DNA of 64,000 bases from Brevundimonas sp. 357 (GTDB taxonomy: Bacteria > Pseudomonadota > Alphaproteobacteria > Caulobacterales > Caulobacteraceae). Below, in pieces: positions 1 through 7,160 of the stretch. The DNA is taken from NCBI RefSeq assembly GCF_003938605.1, contig NZ_RHWX01000014.1:36510-100509 (forward strand), given 5' to 3'. Under the pieces are notes generated by a model that was not told the DNA's origin, made no database searches, and saw nothing but the letters and a program-made list of their open reading frames with translations. Position 1 is the stretch's first letter; each line of letters begins with the position of its first letter. A program made the translations under genes and the position numbers.

Positions 1-1
1 T

Positions 2-178
2 CGTTTCCTGATCGTGGAGCGCTACGGCTTCCCGGATCAGCAAGTGATCGAAGCCTATTCCGATGACCGCGAAGCCGCCGTGATCCTGAAGGCGGACTAT
101 TCGGACGCCAAGCAACAAGAACTGAACGTGCGCCTCGTCTGTGAAGACGGCGACGGCAACTGGCACCTCGACTTCTAA
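2..178 (+). CDS. Partial hypothetical protein (C-terminal 58 residues)
   Basis: An open frame enters from the left edge and stops at 176-178. The visible part (ending DGDGNWHLDF) is acidic and has no motif I recognise. Its codon use matches the downstream backbone genes and it lies 78 bases before the ParB-like gene in the same direction, with a GC-rich hairpin between. It is therefore probably a small plasmid backbone protein. The start is outside the window and no function can be given. Confidence 0.6.
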   Translation, partial: RFLIVERYGFPDQQVIEAYSDDREAAVILKADYSDAKQQELNVRLVCEDGDGNWHLDF

Positions 179-188
179 CAACCCTTTC

Positions 189-211
189 CGGGGAGGCATT
201 GGGCCTCCCCG
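189..211. terminator. GC-rich hairpin between partial gene and parB-like gene
   Basis: GGGGAGGC (190-197) pairs with GCCTCCCC (203-210) around a short loop. There is no T-tract, so it could end the upstream transcript or only weaken read-through into the ParB-like gene. Confidence 0.4.
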
Positions 212-256
212 CCCATCCCCCCCGGCGGGTTTGCCGGGCCAACCTTGGAGACAATC

Positions 257-2254
257 ATGACCCAACTGACCATCGCTCTGAACAAGACCGTTCTTTCCGA
301 CCTGAACATGCGCCAGGGCGACGTGGACGTGTCCGACCTGATCGCCAGCATGAAGGCCCGCGTGGCCAAGGGCTTGCCGGTGTTGATCCAGAACCTCGGC
401 GCCACGATGCAGCTGGACGCCGACGGCAAGGAGACGGGCGTTGCGGAAATCCACGTCGGCGGCCGACGCTGGCGCGCGCTCAACGAACTGGCGAAGGCCA
501 AGATCATCAAGCGGACCCACCCGATCACCGTCAACGTCACCGCGAGCCGCGAGGACGCGATGGTAGAGACGTCGGAGGAAAACGACGTGCGGTTGCCGCC
601 GAACCCGGTCGACCAATACGAAAACTTCGCTCGCATGATCGAGGCGGGCCATTCCCCCGCCGATATCGCCGCCCGGTTCAACATTGACGAGGCGCGGGTT
701 CACCGGCGTCTGAAACTGGCGAAGGTGTCGCCGAAGCTGCTCGCTCTCTATCGCGAAGGAACGATTGAATTCGAACAGCTGGCCGCCTTCACGCTGGCCG
801 ACGATCACGCCGTGCAGGAGGCCGCCTACTTCGATGTGCCGGAAGGCTGGGCGCGCAACGCCGGTCATATCCGCAAGCGTCTGACGGAAGGTGAAGTTGA
901 CGCCTCGACCGACCGTCTGGCCCGCTTCGTCGGCATGGACGTCTACCGCGCCGCCGGTGGCGCCGTGCGCCTGGACCTGTTCTCGCTCAAGGGCGAGGGC
1001 TTTATCCAAGACGTGGCGCTGCTGCAAAGGCTGGCGGCCGAGAAGCTGTCGGCCGAGGCGGCTGTGCTGGAAGGCGAAGGCTGGAAATGGGTCCGCGTTG
1101 AGCCGGAAATCAACTGGCAGGAAATGGACGCCATGGGCCGCATCTATGAGGTTGACCTTCCGCTTTCCGAGGAGGTCACCGCGCAGATCGAGAAGCTGTC
1201 TGAACAGTATCAGGCCTTGGAGGCCGAAGGGCAGGGCGAGACCGTGGAGGGCGCGGCGGCGATGGACGCCATCGAGGCGCAGCTTTACGAACTGGAAGCG
1301 AGCGGGCGGCAATGGCGGGACGAGGAAAAGGCCCTCGCCGGGGCCATCGTCTATATCGACACTGACGCCCACGCCAAGATTCGGCGGGGGATGGTCGCTC
1401 CCGAGGACCGCAAGGCTATGACCGCCCTGACCCGCGCGCGGGAGGCCGGTGAAGCTGTGGCGGCGGCCGACGATGGCGACACCACGAAGATCGCGACCGT
1501 CCAGGCCGAGGCCTCCGGCGCCGGGATTTCGGCGACTTTGCGCGAGAACCTTTCCGTCCAGCACTCCATGGCGCTCCGCGCGGCGCTGCTGGACAATCCC
1601 ACGGTCGCGCTGGTGACGACGGTTCACCGGATGCTGCTGATCGGCCACTACCGCAACAACACGAACGCCCGTCAGCACGGGGCCGCTCCGTTCGAGGGGC
1701 TGGGGTGGAATGACAACCTCGACAAGCACGTCAACGATATCCGGGAGACTGTCGCTGGCCAGAAGGTGGCCACGGCTCAGGAAGCCATGACAGCGGCCTT
1801 GCCCGCCGATCCGGCCCAGCTGTGGGATTATCTGGTCGTTCTGCCCGAGGCCCGTCTGTTGGAAGTCCTGGCCTATGCCGTGCAGCACATGGTCTATGCC
1901 GTCAGCGGCTACGGCAATGCGCGTGTGGCGTCCGCCTATCAGATGGCCGAGGCTCTTTCGCTCGACATGGCCGATTACTGGACGGCGACCGTTCCCAGCT
2001 ACTTCGGCCGGGTCGGCAAGGGCGAAATCGCCAGCGCCGTCCGCGAAGCCAAGGGCGATGAAGCGGCGGCCGGTCTGGCCAGCTTGAAGAAGGGCGAAAT
2101 GGCCGAACAGGCGGCGACGCTTCTGGCCGACACCCGCTGGCTCCCGGCGGCGCTTCGCACCCGAGGCGTCAACGACGTCCAGGGCGGTCAAGCCGACGAC
2201 GCCGACCAGCTGGCCGAGGCCCGCGAGCCGTCCGACATTCCCGAGGCGGCTTGA
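257..2254 (+). CDS. ParB/RepB/Spo0J-like partition or regulatory protein
   Basis: A 665-residue protein. Roughly residues 15-110 look like a ParB N-terminal (ParB/Srx) domain, with the expected G(G)RRWRAL segment and ENDVRLPPNP. A KorB/ParB-type helix-turn-helix follows (SPADIAARFNIDEARVHRRL, about residues 134-153). The rest is a long C-terminal extension with a charged region near residues 310-420, typical of the ~650-700-residue ParB-like proteins of conjugative elements and much longer than chromosomal ParB (~300). I chose ATG 257 because GGAG at 247-250 is well spaced; a TTG at 245 would include that SD. No ParA of the partition type adjoins it, so it may serve in regulation or transfer rather than classic segregation. 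Confidence 0.8.
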   Translation: MTQLTIALNKTVLSDLNMRQGDVDVSDLIASMKARVAKGLPVLIQNLGATMQLDADGKETGVAEIHVGGRRWRALNELAKAKIIKRTHPITVNVTASREDAMVETSEENDVRLPPNPVDQYENFARMIEAGHSPADIAARFNIDEARVHRRLKLAKVSPKLLALYREGTIEFEQLAAFTLADDHAVQEAAYFDVPEGWARNAGHIRKRLTEGEVDASTDRLARFVGMDVYRAAGGAVRLDLFSLKGEGFIQDVALLQRLAAEKLSAEAAVLEGEGWKWVRVEPEINWQEMDAMGRIYEVDLPLSEEVTAQIEKLSEQYQALEAEGQGETVEGAAAMDAIEAQLYELEASGRQWRDEEKALAGAIVYIDTDAHAKIRRGMVAPEDRKAMTALTRAREAGEAVAAADDGDTTKIATVQAEASGAGISATLRENLSVQHSMALRAALLDNPTVALVTTVHRMLLIGHYRNNTNARQHGAAPFEGLGWNDNLDKHVNDIRETVAGQKVATAQEAMTAALPADPAQLWDYLVVLPEARLLEVLAYAVQHMVYAVSGYGNARVASAYQMAEALSLDMADYWTATVPSYFGRVGKGEIASAVREAKGDEAAAGLASLKKGEMAEQAATLLADTRWLPAALRTRGVNDVQGGQADDADQLAEAREPSDIPEAA

Positions 2255-2261
2255 TCCCGGC

Positions 2262-2286
2262 GGGGCGGCTTTCGGGTCGCCCCGTC
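2262..2286. terminator. Possible terminator after the parB-like gene
   Basis: GGGGCG...CGCCCC stem just after the stop codon, followed by a pyrimidine-rich stretch (catcccctttccttt). Weak Rho-independent character. Confidence 0.35.
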
Positions 2287-2402
2287 ATCCCCTTTCCTTT
2301 TGGCGTCCTATCGGCGCGCAGCGCCACGACAGCCATGTTGCGTGAATAGGTGCGTCAATGAGATACGCGACACTTTCCCCCGCCCAAACCGAGGCCTCCG
2401 CT

Positions 2403-2648
2403 ATGCCAACCTACAAGGTCGATATCCGTTGGCCTGCGACGCAGACCCTTGAGGAACGGACCGTGACTGTGAGCGCGGCAGCGGCCGAGGTTGCTTTCAG
2501 GGAGTTGTTGGGGCGCGCCGACCTGGTTGGCCAGGACTGCGCTGCGCGCCTCATGCTCGACGGCCGCCAGGTTCACTACAGCGAATTCAACAAGCCGCTG
2601 GGCGCCGGGCGGCTCGCCGCAGACGCGCCGCTGAATCTTCCGGTCTAA
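2403..2648 (+). CDS. Small hypothetical backbone protein
   Basis: An 81-residue protein starting MPTYKVDIRWPA with a predicted beta-rich fold and no signal peptide or membrane segment. An in-frame ATG at 2358 would add 15 residues (MRYATLSPAQ...), but 2403 gives the more protein-like N-terminus. It lies between the ParB-like gene and the convergent traM, and ends before a strong bidirectional terminator. I do not recognise the family; the position suggests a backbone accessory gene. Confidence 0.5.
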   Translation: MPTYKVDIRWPATQTLEERTVTVSAAAAEVAFRELLGRADLVGQDCAARLMLDGRQVHYSEFNKPLGAGRLAADAPLNLPV

Positions 2649-2672
2649 TCCCTTCCCTGGGCCAGACGGCAT

Positions 2673-2707
2673 GAGGCCCGCCGCCCCATCGAGGGGCGGC
2701 GGGCCTC
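2673..2707. terminator. Strong bidirectional terminator between convergent genes
   Basis: A perfect 15-bp stem (GAGGCCCGCCGCCCC, five-base loop, its complement) separates the plus-strand gene ending at 2648 from traM ending at 2730 on the minus strand. It probably stops transcription from both sides. Confidence 0.75.
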
Positions 2708-2729
2708 AGTCGTTTCACGACGTGGTGGC

Positions 2730-3248
2730 CTAGGCGGCGAGGCTCCCGGCATAGAGCCCAGCCGACGCCACGGCCGCCAGGATCGCGACCGCGGCCGCCG
2801 CCAAGGCGACGTGCTTATCCCTACGCGCCGTCTTCGCCGCCGTCGCCGCGTCGCGGGCTTCGGCAAGGACCGGCGCAAGCCCCGCCACCACGGCCTCGGT
2901 GATCGTCGGCGCCATATCCTGTCCCGCCTTCATCACCCGGCCGGCGATAAACCCGCCGCCCTCGTTGACGATCCGCTCAGCAATCTCACGGCTGGCCTCG
3001 CGCTGTTCGATGGACGTGGCCGTGATGGCGTCCTGGGCCTGGGCGACGTGGGCGGTCAGGATCGCCAGGTGGTTCTTGCTGACCTCTTCCAGCACCGTGC
3101 AGAGGACGAAAACGGGATCGTCCGCCTTGAGCAGCACATTGTGCCGCTTGGCGACAATCCCGATCAACGTCTTGACGTCGATCGGCGGCGGTATCGCCGA
3201 GGCGGCCGACGCCGGCAGGTCCAAGCTCCCTTGATCGTCGGCCATCAC
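2730..3248 (-). CDS. traM: Conjugal transfer protein TraM (IncP-type)
   Basis: A 172-residue protein, acidic at the N-terminus, with a helical middle (residues ~40-140, many Ala/Glu/Arg) and one C-terminal transmembrane segment (ALAAAAVAILAAVASAGLYAG). This is the architecture of the small IncP TraM proteins, which accompany TraL and TraK in the leading-side operon and help transfer efficiency. The start overlaps the traL stop (ATGA-type, 3245-3248), so traK-traL-traM look like one translationally coupled operon leaving oriT on the minus strand. Identification rests mainly on gene order and size. Confidence 0.6.
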   Translation of the reverse strand: MMADDQGSLDLPASAASAIPPPIDVKTLIGIVAKRHNVLLKADDPVFVLCTVLEEVSKNHLAILTAHVAQAQDAITATSIEQREASREIAERIVNEGGGFIAGRVMKAGQDMAPTITEAVVAGLAPVLAEARDAATAAKTARRDKHVALAAAAVAILAAVASAGLYAGSLAA

Positions 3249-3967
3249 ACCACCTGACCAATGCGCTCATAGAAGCGACGCTGCAGTTGGGTCAGCCGTT
3301 GGCGCGGCATCAGTCCGAACCTGTCGTCGGCCAGCGCTTCCTTGAAGGTCAGCTTGCCATCCAGCATCGCTTCCAGATCCTTGCGGAACGTGTCGCTGGA
3401 CTGGCGCTCGATCGGCACCAGGCCGTGGATCCGATCGCGGTTACGGGCATAGACGCCCATCTGTTCCAGCGCTTTCCCATCGGCCGTGACCTCGCCGAAG
3501 TAGTCGTTTCGCCAGACCACCACGCGCACTTCCGGGGGCATCTGTTCCAGGATGCTCCCCAGCCCGGCCAGCGTGTCCATCAGGGCTTGGCCGCCTGTCA
3601 CGACGGTGTGCACCACCAACTGCTTGCCGGCGTCCTGGATCATTCGCGGCGCATCGTTCTCGACCAGGTAGGCGCTCAGCGGAACGAACGAGGACGCGCC
3701 ATTGTCGATGACGAAATCCCGATCCTCAGTCAGAACCCGCTCCATCATCTGGTCGAACTGGCGCTCGGAGATTTTCTTGTCCGCGTCCAGCAGCTCCAGG
3801 CGGTCGACGTCCAGGCCGCCGTAGCCCGCGAACGTCGCGTTGACCGGATCAGTGTCAATGCAGACGGGCTCGGCCCCTTTGTCGCGAAGATACTGCGCCA
3901 AGAGGGCGGCGATCAGCGACTTGCCGACGCCGCCTTTGCCTTGCAGGGTCATGTGGACGTGCTTCAT
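3245..3967 (-). CDS. traL: Conjugal transfer ATPase TraL (ParA/MinD-like)
   Basis: A 240-residue SIMIBI P-loop ATPase. It begins MKHVHMTLQGKGGVGKS with the deviant Walker A (KGGVGKS, residues 11-17) typical of ParA/MinD proteins. Walker A' follows (CIDTDPVNATF) and then DFVIDNGASSFVPL. RP4 TraL is 241 residues and sits in the same traK-traL-traM order. It is a cytoplasmic ATPase accessory to conjugation rather than the partition ATPase. The stop overlaps traM. It could be mistaken for the partner of the ParB-like protein at 257, but the neighbours argue for TraL. Confidence 0.75.
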   Translation of the reverse strand: MKHVHMTLQGKGGVGKSLIAALLAQYLRDKGAEPVCIDTDPVNATFAGYGGLDVDRLELLDADKKISERQFDQMMERVLTEDRDFVIDNGASSFVPLSAYLVENDAPRMIQDAGKQLVVHTVVTGGQALMDTLAGLGSILEQMPPEVRVVVWRNDYFGEVTADGKALEQMGVYARNRDRIHGLVPIERQSSDTFRKDLEAMLDGKLTFKEALADDRFGLMPRQRLTQLQRRFYERIGQVV

Positions 3968-3977
3968 GGGGGATTCC

Positions 3978-4364
3978 TCAGATCAAGCTATCCCGGTCAG
4001 GGACCGGGTTATGGGTGAAGGTTTTGGCGGGGGCAGCGGCGGCCACGATGGGCCCGCCCCCGGGCCTCGCGCCGGGCAATGCCGGCGCTGACGGAGCCGG
4101 GGTCGGGGGCGGCGCTGGGGCCACCGCCGCCGGGCTCGGACGCGCACCGCCTGCGCCTGGCGGCGGGGCTACCAGGTCGGGGAAGTAGCGGCGGACGTAT
4201 CGGGTGAAGTTGGAATATACGAACGGGAATTTGTCGCGGTTCTCGTCGTATATGGCCTTCGCCAGGTCGCCCCGTTCCAGTCGCTCTCGGATCATCGCCA
4301 GGTGCGCGCGGAAGGCCTGACTGCCTCCCGTGCCTCGTCGCCCGGCTGTCGCCTTCTTCGTCAT
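3978..4364 (-). CDS. traK: TraK-family oriT-binding protein
   Basis: A 128-residue basic N-terminal domain (RAHLAMIRERLERGDLAKAIYDEN...FVYSNFTRYVRRYF) resembles the TraK family, whose members bind the oriT side of IncP plasmids and bend it as part of the relaxosome. The C-terminal half is a Pro/Ala-rich tail. It is the first gene of the minus-strand traKLM operon and its start lies 27 bases from an 18-bp palindrome that may regulate it. The tandem 10-bp repeats at 4421-4460 are the likely binding region. Confidence 0.65.
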   Translation of the reverse strand: MTKKATAGRRGTGGSQAFRAHLAMIRERLERGDLAKAIYDENRDKFPFVYSNFTRYVRRYFPDLVAPPPGAGGARPSPAAVAPAPPPTPAPSAPALPGARPGGGPIVAAAAPAKTFTHNPVPDRDSLI

Positions 4365-4390
4365 TCGGCCTCCCGCTAGATAGACGATCC

Positions 4391-4408
4391 TATAAACGAT
4401 CGTTTATA
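4391..4408. promoter_or_regulatory. 18-bp perfect palindromic operator upstream of traK
   Basis: TATAAACGATCGTTTATA is a perfect palindrome in the AT-rich traK upstream region. Near-identical sites occur before traG (7112) and after the membrane-protein gene (28820), so this is a candidate operator for a shared plasmid regulator. Confidence 0.65.
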
Positions 4409-4420
4409 ACGGATCGCGGC

Positions 4421-4516
4421 CGAAATGAAGCCGAATGAAGCCGAATGAAGTCTAATGAAGTCTGACCCGCGCCCCAGCCCTTCGATCTGGCCCACGCCTC
4501 ATTCCGCTTCATTCCG
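4421..4516. repeat. oriT-region 10-bp tandem and inverted repeats
   Basis: Four tandem 10-bp units lie at 4421-4460 (CGAAATGAAG, CCGAATGAAG twice, TCTAATGAAG). Two copies in the opposite orientation lie at 4497-4516 (CCTCATTCCG, CTTCATTCCG). They sit between traK and the nic site and could be binding sites for TraK or for a DNA-bending host factor. Confidence 0.7.
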
Positions 4517-4530
4517 CTCTTGGAGTAACG

Positions 4531-4557
4531 AGGCAGGATATGTGTTGTTGGCCAACA
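4531..4557 (-). other. oriT: Origin of transfer: IncP-type nic site and TraJ palindrome
   Basis: Read on the minus strand, 4541-4533 is ATATCCTGC, matching the IncP nic core (TATCCTG|C); the predicted nick lies between 4534 and 4533 on the minus strand. Five bases away is a perfect 12-bp palindrome TGTTGGCCAACA (4546-4557), the place where TraJ binds in IncP plasmids. It lies between divergent traK and traJ, as in RP4. Confidence 0.75.
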
Positions 4558-4669
4558 TCGCCAAGGCGCTGCTGTCCCCCAACACGCCGTTACTCGCCTT
4601 CGGCTCGACCGTCCTCCTGCTCTGCGAGGCACACTCCGGCTACCGCCGGTTGGGTCGGGGCCTCGCCGC

Positions 4670-5017
4670 ATGAGCGGCAAGGCCCCGGTCGCCAGGGAGC
4701 GTAATCGCCCCCTGCGCGTCGTGGTGTCCGTCGATGAGCGGCGCACCATCCAAGAGAACGCCAAGGCGGCAGGGCTGACGGTCTCCGCCTACCTGCGGGC
4801 GGTCGGCCTGGGCTACGAAGTCCGTTCGGTCCTCGACCACGAACACGTCGCGGAGGTGACGCGGGCGCGCGGCGACCTCGGCCGCGTCGGTGGCTTGCTT
4901 AAGCTGTGGCTGTCAGAGCGGGCGGGGGAGGGCGCGGCCGTTGAAGACGTGCGCGCTCTCCTTGAGCAGATTGAGGCGGCTCAGCTTGAGGTGCGCGAAA
5001 AGGTGCGCTCGCTATGA
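4670..5017 (+). CDS. traJ: Relaxosome protein TraJ (MobC/ribbon-helix-helix type)
   Basis: A 115-residue protein with a ribbon-helix-helix-like N-terminus (RPLRVVVSVDERRTIQENAK...VSAYLRAVGLG) and a helical C-terminus. The family binds the oriT palindrome and recruits the relaxase. It overlaps traI by four bases (ATGA at 5014-5017), so the two are translationally coupled. RP4 TraJ is of similar length (about 123) and in the same position. Confidence 0.75.
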   Translation: MSGKAPVARERNRPLRVVVSVDERRTIQENAKAAGLTVSAYLRAVGLGYEVRSVLDHEHVAEVTRARGDLGRVGGLLKLWLSERAGEGAAVEDVRALLEQIEAAQLEVREKVRSL

Positions 5018-7104
5018 TCGCCCACCGTATCAAGCGCACGTCTGGCAGAGACTCGTTCGCCCGGCTTGGCTGCTATGTCCTGGACCTGAACAGCCCTACT
5101 GATCCCAGGGCGTTCGACCGGCTCGCATCCTACATCGTAGACCGCCAGGGTGATGGGGAACGGGTTGTCGGCGCCAGGATCACCAATTGCGAGTTCGTGG
5201 CCGATCTTGAGGAAGCGATCGCCGAGATTGGCCGGACCCAGGATCGGAACACTCGGTCGAAACTAGATAAGTCCTACCATCTGGTCATCAGCTTCCCGGA
5301 AGGGGAGCGGCCGACGCATGACCAGCTTCGCGAAATCGAAGACTACCTGGTCGCTTCGATCGGCTACGCCGAGCATCAGCGGATCTCTGCCGTCCACGAC
5401 GACACCGACAACCTCCATATCCACGTCGCGATCAACAAGATCCACCCGACCACGTTCCGCGCCATCGAGCCGCACTACGATATGCCGAAGTTGATGCAGG
5501 CGTGTCGCGACATGGAGTTGAAGCATGGCCTAACGATCGACAACCACGGCCTCGCCGAGGATCGAGACCGCGATCGCGGGCAGGACGCCGGCGACGACCG
5601 CCGGCAAGGACCGGAACCCGGCACCGGCGCTGACAAGATGGAGGCCCACGGCGGCCGAGAAAGCCTGGCCACATGGATCGAGGCGAACGCGAAGACCCAG
5701 CTGATCGAGGCCGCGTCCCAGGCCCTGTCCTGGGCGGATTTCCACGAGCGGCTTGCCGACCTTGGCCTTACGTTGAAACCGCGCGGGGCTGGGTTCGTCA
5801 TCGGTTCCGCCGATGGGAAGGCCCATGTGAAGGCGTCCAGTGTCGATCGCGGCCTAGGCGTGGGGCCGCTGACGGAACGTCTCGGCGAATACCGGCCGCC
5901 CTCGCGCGAACGTGGCCGTGACGAGGGCCCGCCCTCCAAGCGCTACGACGCGGGGCCGCGCCAGGATCGCCGAAAGGCGGCGCCGCTCTATGAGCGGTTC
6001 CAGCGCGAGCGCGCGCGCGTCGAGTCGGCGCGTGATATGGCCGTCGCGGACCTGGGCCAGGCTCACGCCGCCTATTCGTCCCAGCTGTCCCGGCATTACC
6101 GGCAACAGCGCAGGGTCGTCCGGACCACGCCTTACGTCGCCCCCCAGGTTCGCAAGCGCGAACTGGAAGAAATCAACCTCGCGCACACGAAGGCCCGTGC
6201 GGAGCGGCGCCAGCTTGCGATTCAGCAGCGCGCATTCATCCGCCAGTCCAACCCGCTACCCACCTGGCAGTCCTTCCTAGAACGGGAGGCGGCGAGGGGG
6301 GATGAACAGGCCGTCGCCATCCTTCGGTCGCGCGTCATCAGCCGCAGCCCGGAAGGCGCGAACATTCTCACGGCCCAGGACCGGGAGAGCGCGCGGCACG
6401 TCGTCTATCAGCAACTCCAGCCGGTCGCCGCCAAGAACGGCGACATGATCTATCAGCTGTCGGACGGTGGCCGGGTCACCGACCGGGCTACCGAAGTGAG
6501 GGCCGACCGTTCCACCACGGCCGCGGCCTTCCTCGCGCTGTCTCTCGCAGCTGATCGCTACGGGCACCAGCCGTTGGAACTGGATGGGTCCGATGCGTTC
6601 AAGGCCGCCGTCATATCGGTGGCCGCGATCCGGGGCTTCGACGTGACGTTCGCTGATCCCGACTTGGAACGCGCGCGCCTGGCGGCGGTCGCCCACGCTC
6701 GGGGCGACGAGGTTCCCGAGACCGCGCGCAGCGGCGCCATCGCTTACGTCCAGGCGCGCAATAGTCTTCGCGCTCGCGTGTCGGACGTCCCCGAACATCG
6801 CGTGTGGTCGCCGCTAGACGCTGGACCGGCCGAGTATGCCGGGCGCCGCCGGTTCGCTGACGGCAGCGAAGCCGTCTTGCTCCAATACGGCGACGCCATC
6901 GCCGTCCTACCCGTCACATCGCGGCAAGCCGCGAAGGCCAGCACTTGGGCGGTCGGGGATCTCGTCATCACTGACGATCGCGGCCGGTTCCTGAACGCCG
7001 GGCGCGAACACGGCGCGCGGGCGGGCCGTGAGACGGCCGACATGGCGGCGGCCATGAAGGCGGGCGCCGAACGATCGACGGGTAACGAAAGGGGAGGGGG
7101 CTAG
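5014..7104 (+). CDS. traI: TraI/MobA(P)-type relaxase
   Basis: A 696-residue relaxase that nicks oriT and stays bound to the 5' end. Tyr40 in LASYIVDRQG aligns with the catalytic Tyr22 of RP4 TraI. The nearby GARITNCEF and the block H121-x6-H128 followed by DDTDNLHIHVAINKIHP give the metal-binding histidines (motif III, residues 128-137). After a charged linker (residues ~185-215) a helical region and an LPD7-like domain (around residues 480-560) follow. It is shorter than RP4 TraI (732). Downstream lies the traG operator/promoter at 7112. Confidence 0.9.
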   Translation: MIAHRIKRTSGRDSFARLGCYVLDLNSPTDPRAFDRLASYIVDRQGDGERVVGARITNCEFVADLEEAIAEIGRTQDRNTRSKLDKSYHLVISFPEGERPTHDQLREIEDYLVASIGYAEHQRISAVHDDTDNLHIHVAINKIHPTTFRAIEPHYDMPKLMQACRDMELKHGLTIDNHGLAEDRDRDRGQDAGDDRRQGPEPGTGADKMEAHGGRESLATWIEANAKTQLIEAASQALSWADFHERLADLGLTLKPRGAGFVIGSADGKAHVKASSVDRGLGVGPLTERLGEYRPPSRERGRDEGPPSKRYDAGPRQDRRKAAPLYERFQRERARVESARDMAVADLGQAHAAYSSQLSRHYRQQRRVVRTTPYVAPQVRKRELEEINLAHTKARAERRQLAIQQRAFIRQSNPLPTWQSFLEREAARGDEQAVAILRSRVISRSPEGANILTAQDRESARHVVYQQLQPVAAKNGDMIYQLSDGGRVTDRATEVRADRSTTAAAFLALSLAADRYGHQPLELDGSDAFKAAVISVAAIRGFDVTFADPDLERARLAAVAHARGDEVPETARSGAIAYVQARNSLRARVSDVPEHRVWSPLDAGPAEYAGRRRFADGSEAVLLQYGDAIAVLPVTSRQAAKASTWAVGDLVITDDRGRFLNAGREHGARAGRETADMAAAMKAGAERSTGNERGGG

Positions 7105-7111
7105 TCGTTCC

Positions 7112-7129
7112 TATAAACAATCGTTTATA
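7112..7129. promoter_or_regulatory. 18-bp operator-like palindrome upstream of traG
   Basis: TATAAACAATCGTTTATA differs by one base from the traK-upstream palindrome. A -10-like TATATT follows about a dozen bases later and traG starts at 7161, so a repressor bound here would block traG transcription. Confidence 0.65.
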
Positions 7130-7160
7130 AACACGGCCTCTATATTGGGGAGGCCCGACG

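Noticed and set aside
3245..3967. ParA partner of the ParB-like protein at 257
   Set aside because: It lies in a traK-traL-traM operon leaving oriT and has the length of TraL, so TraL is the better call.
4421..4516. CRISPR-like short repeats
   Set aside because: Units are 10 bp, directly tandem and without spacers; they fit oriT/iteron repeats, and no cas gene is present.
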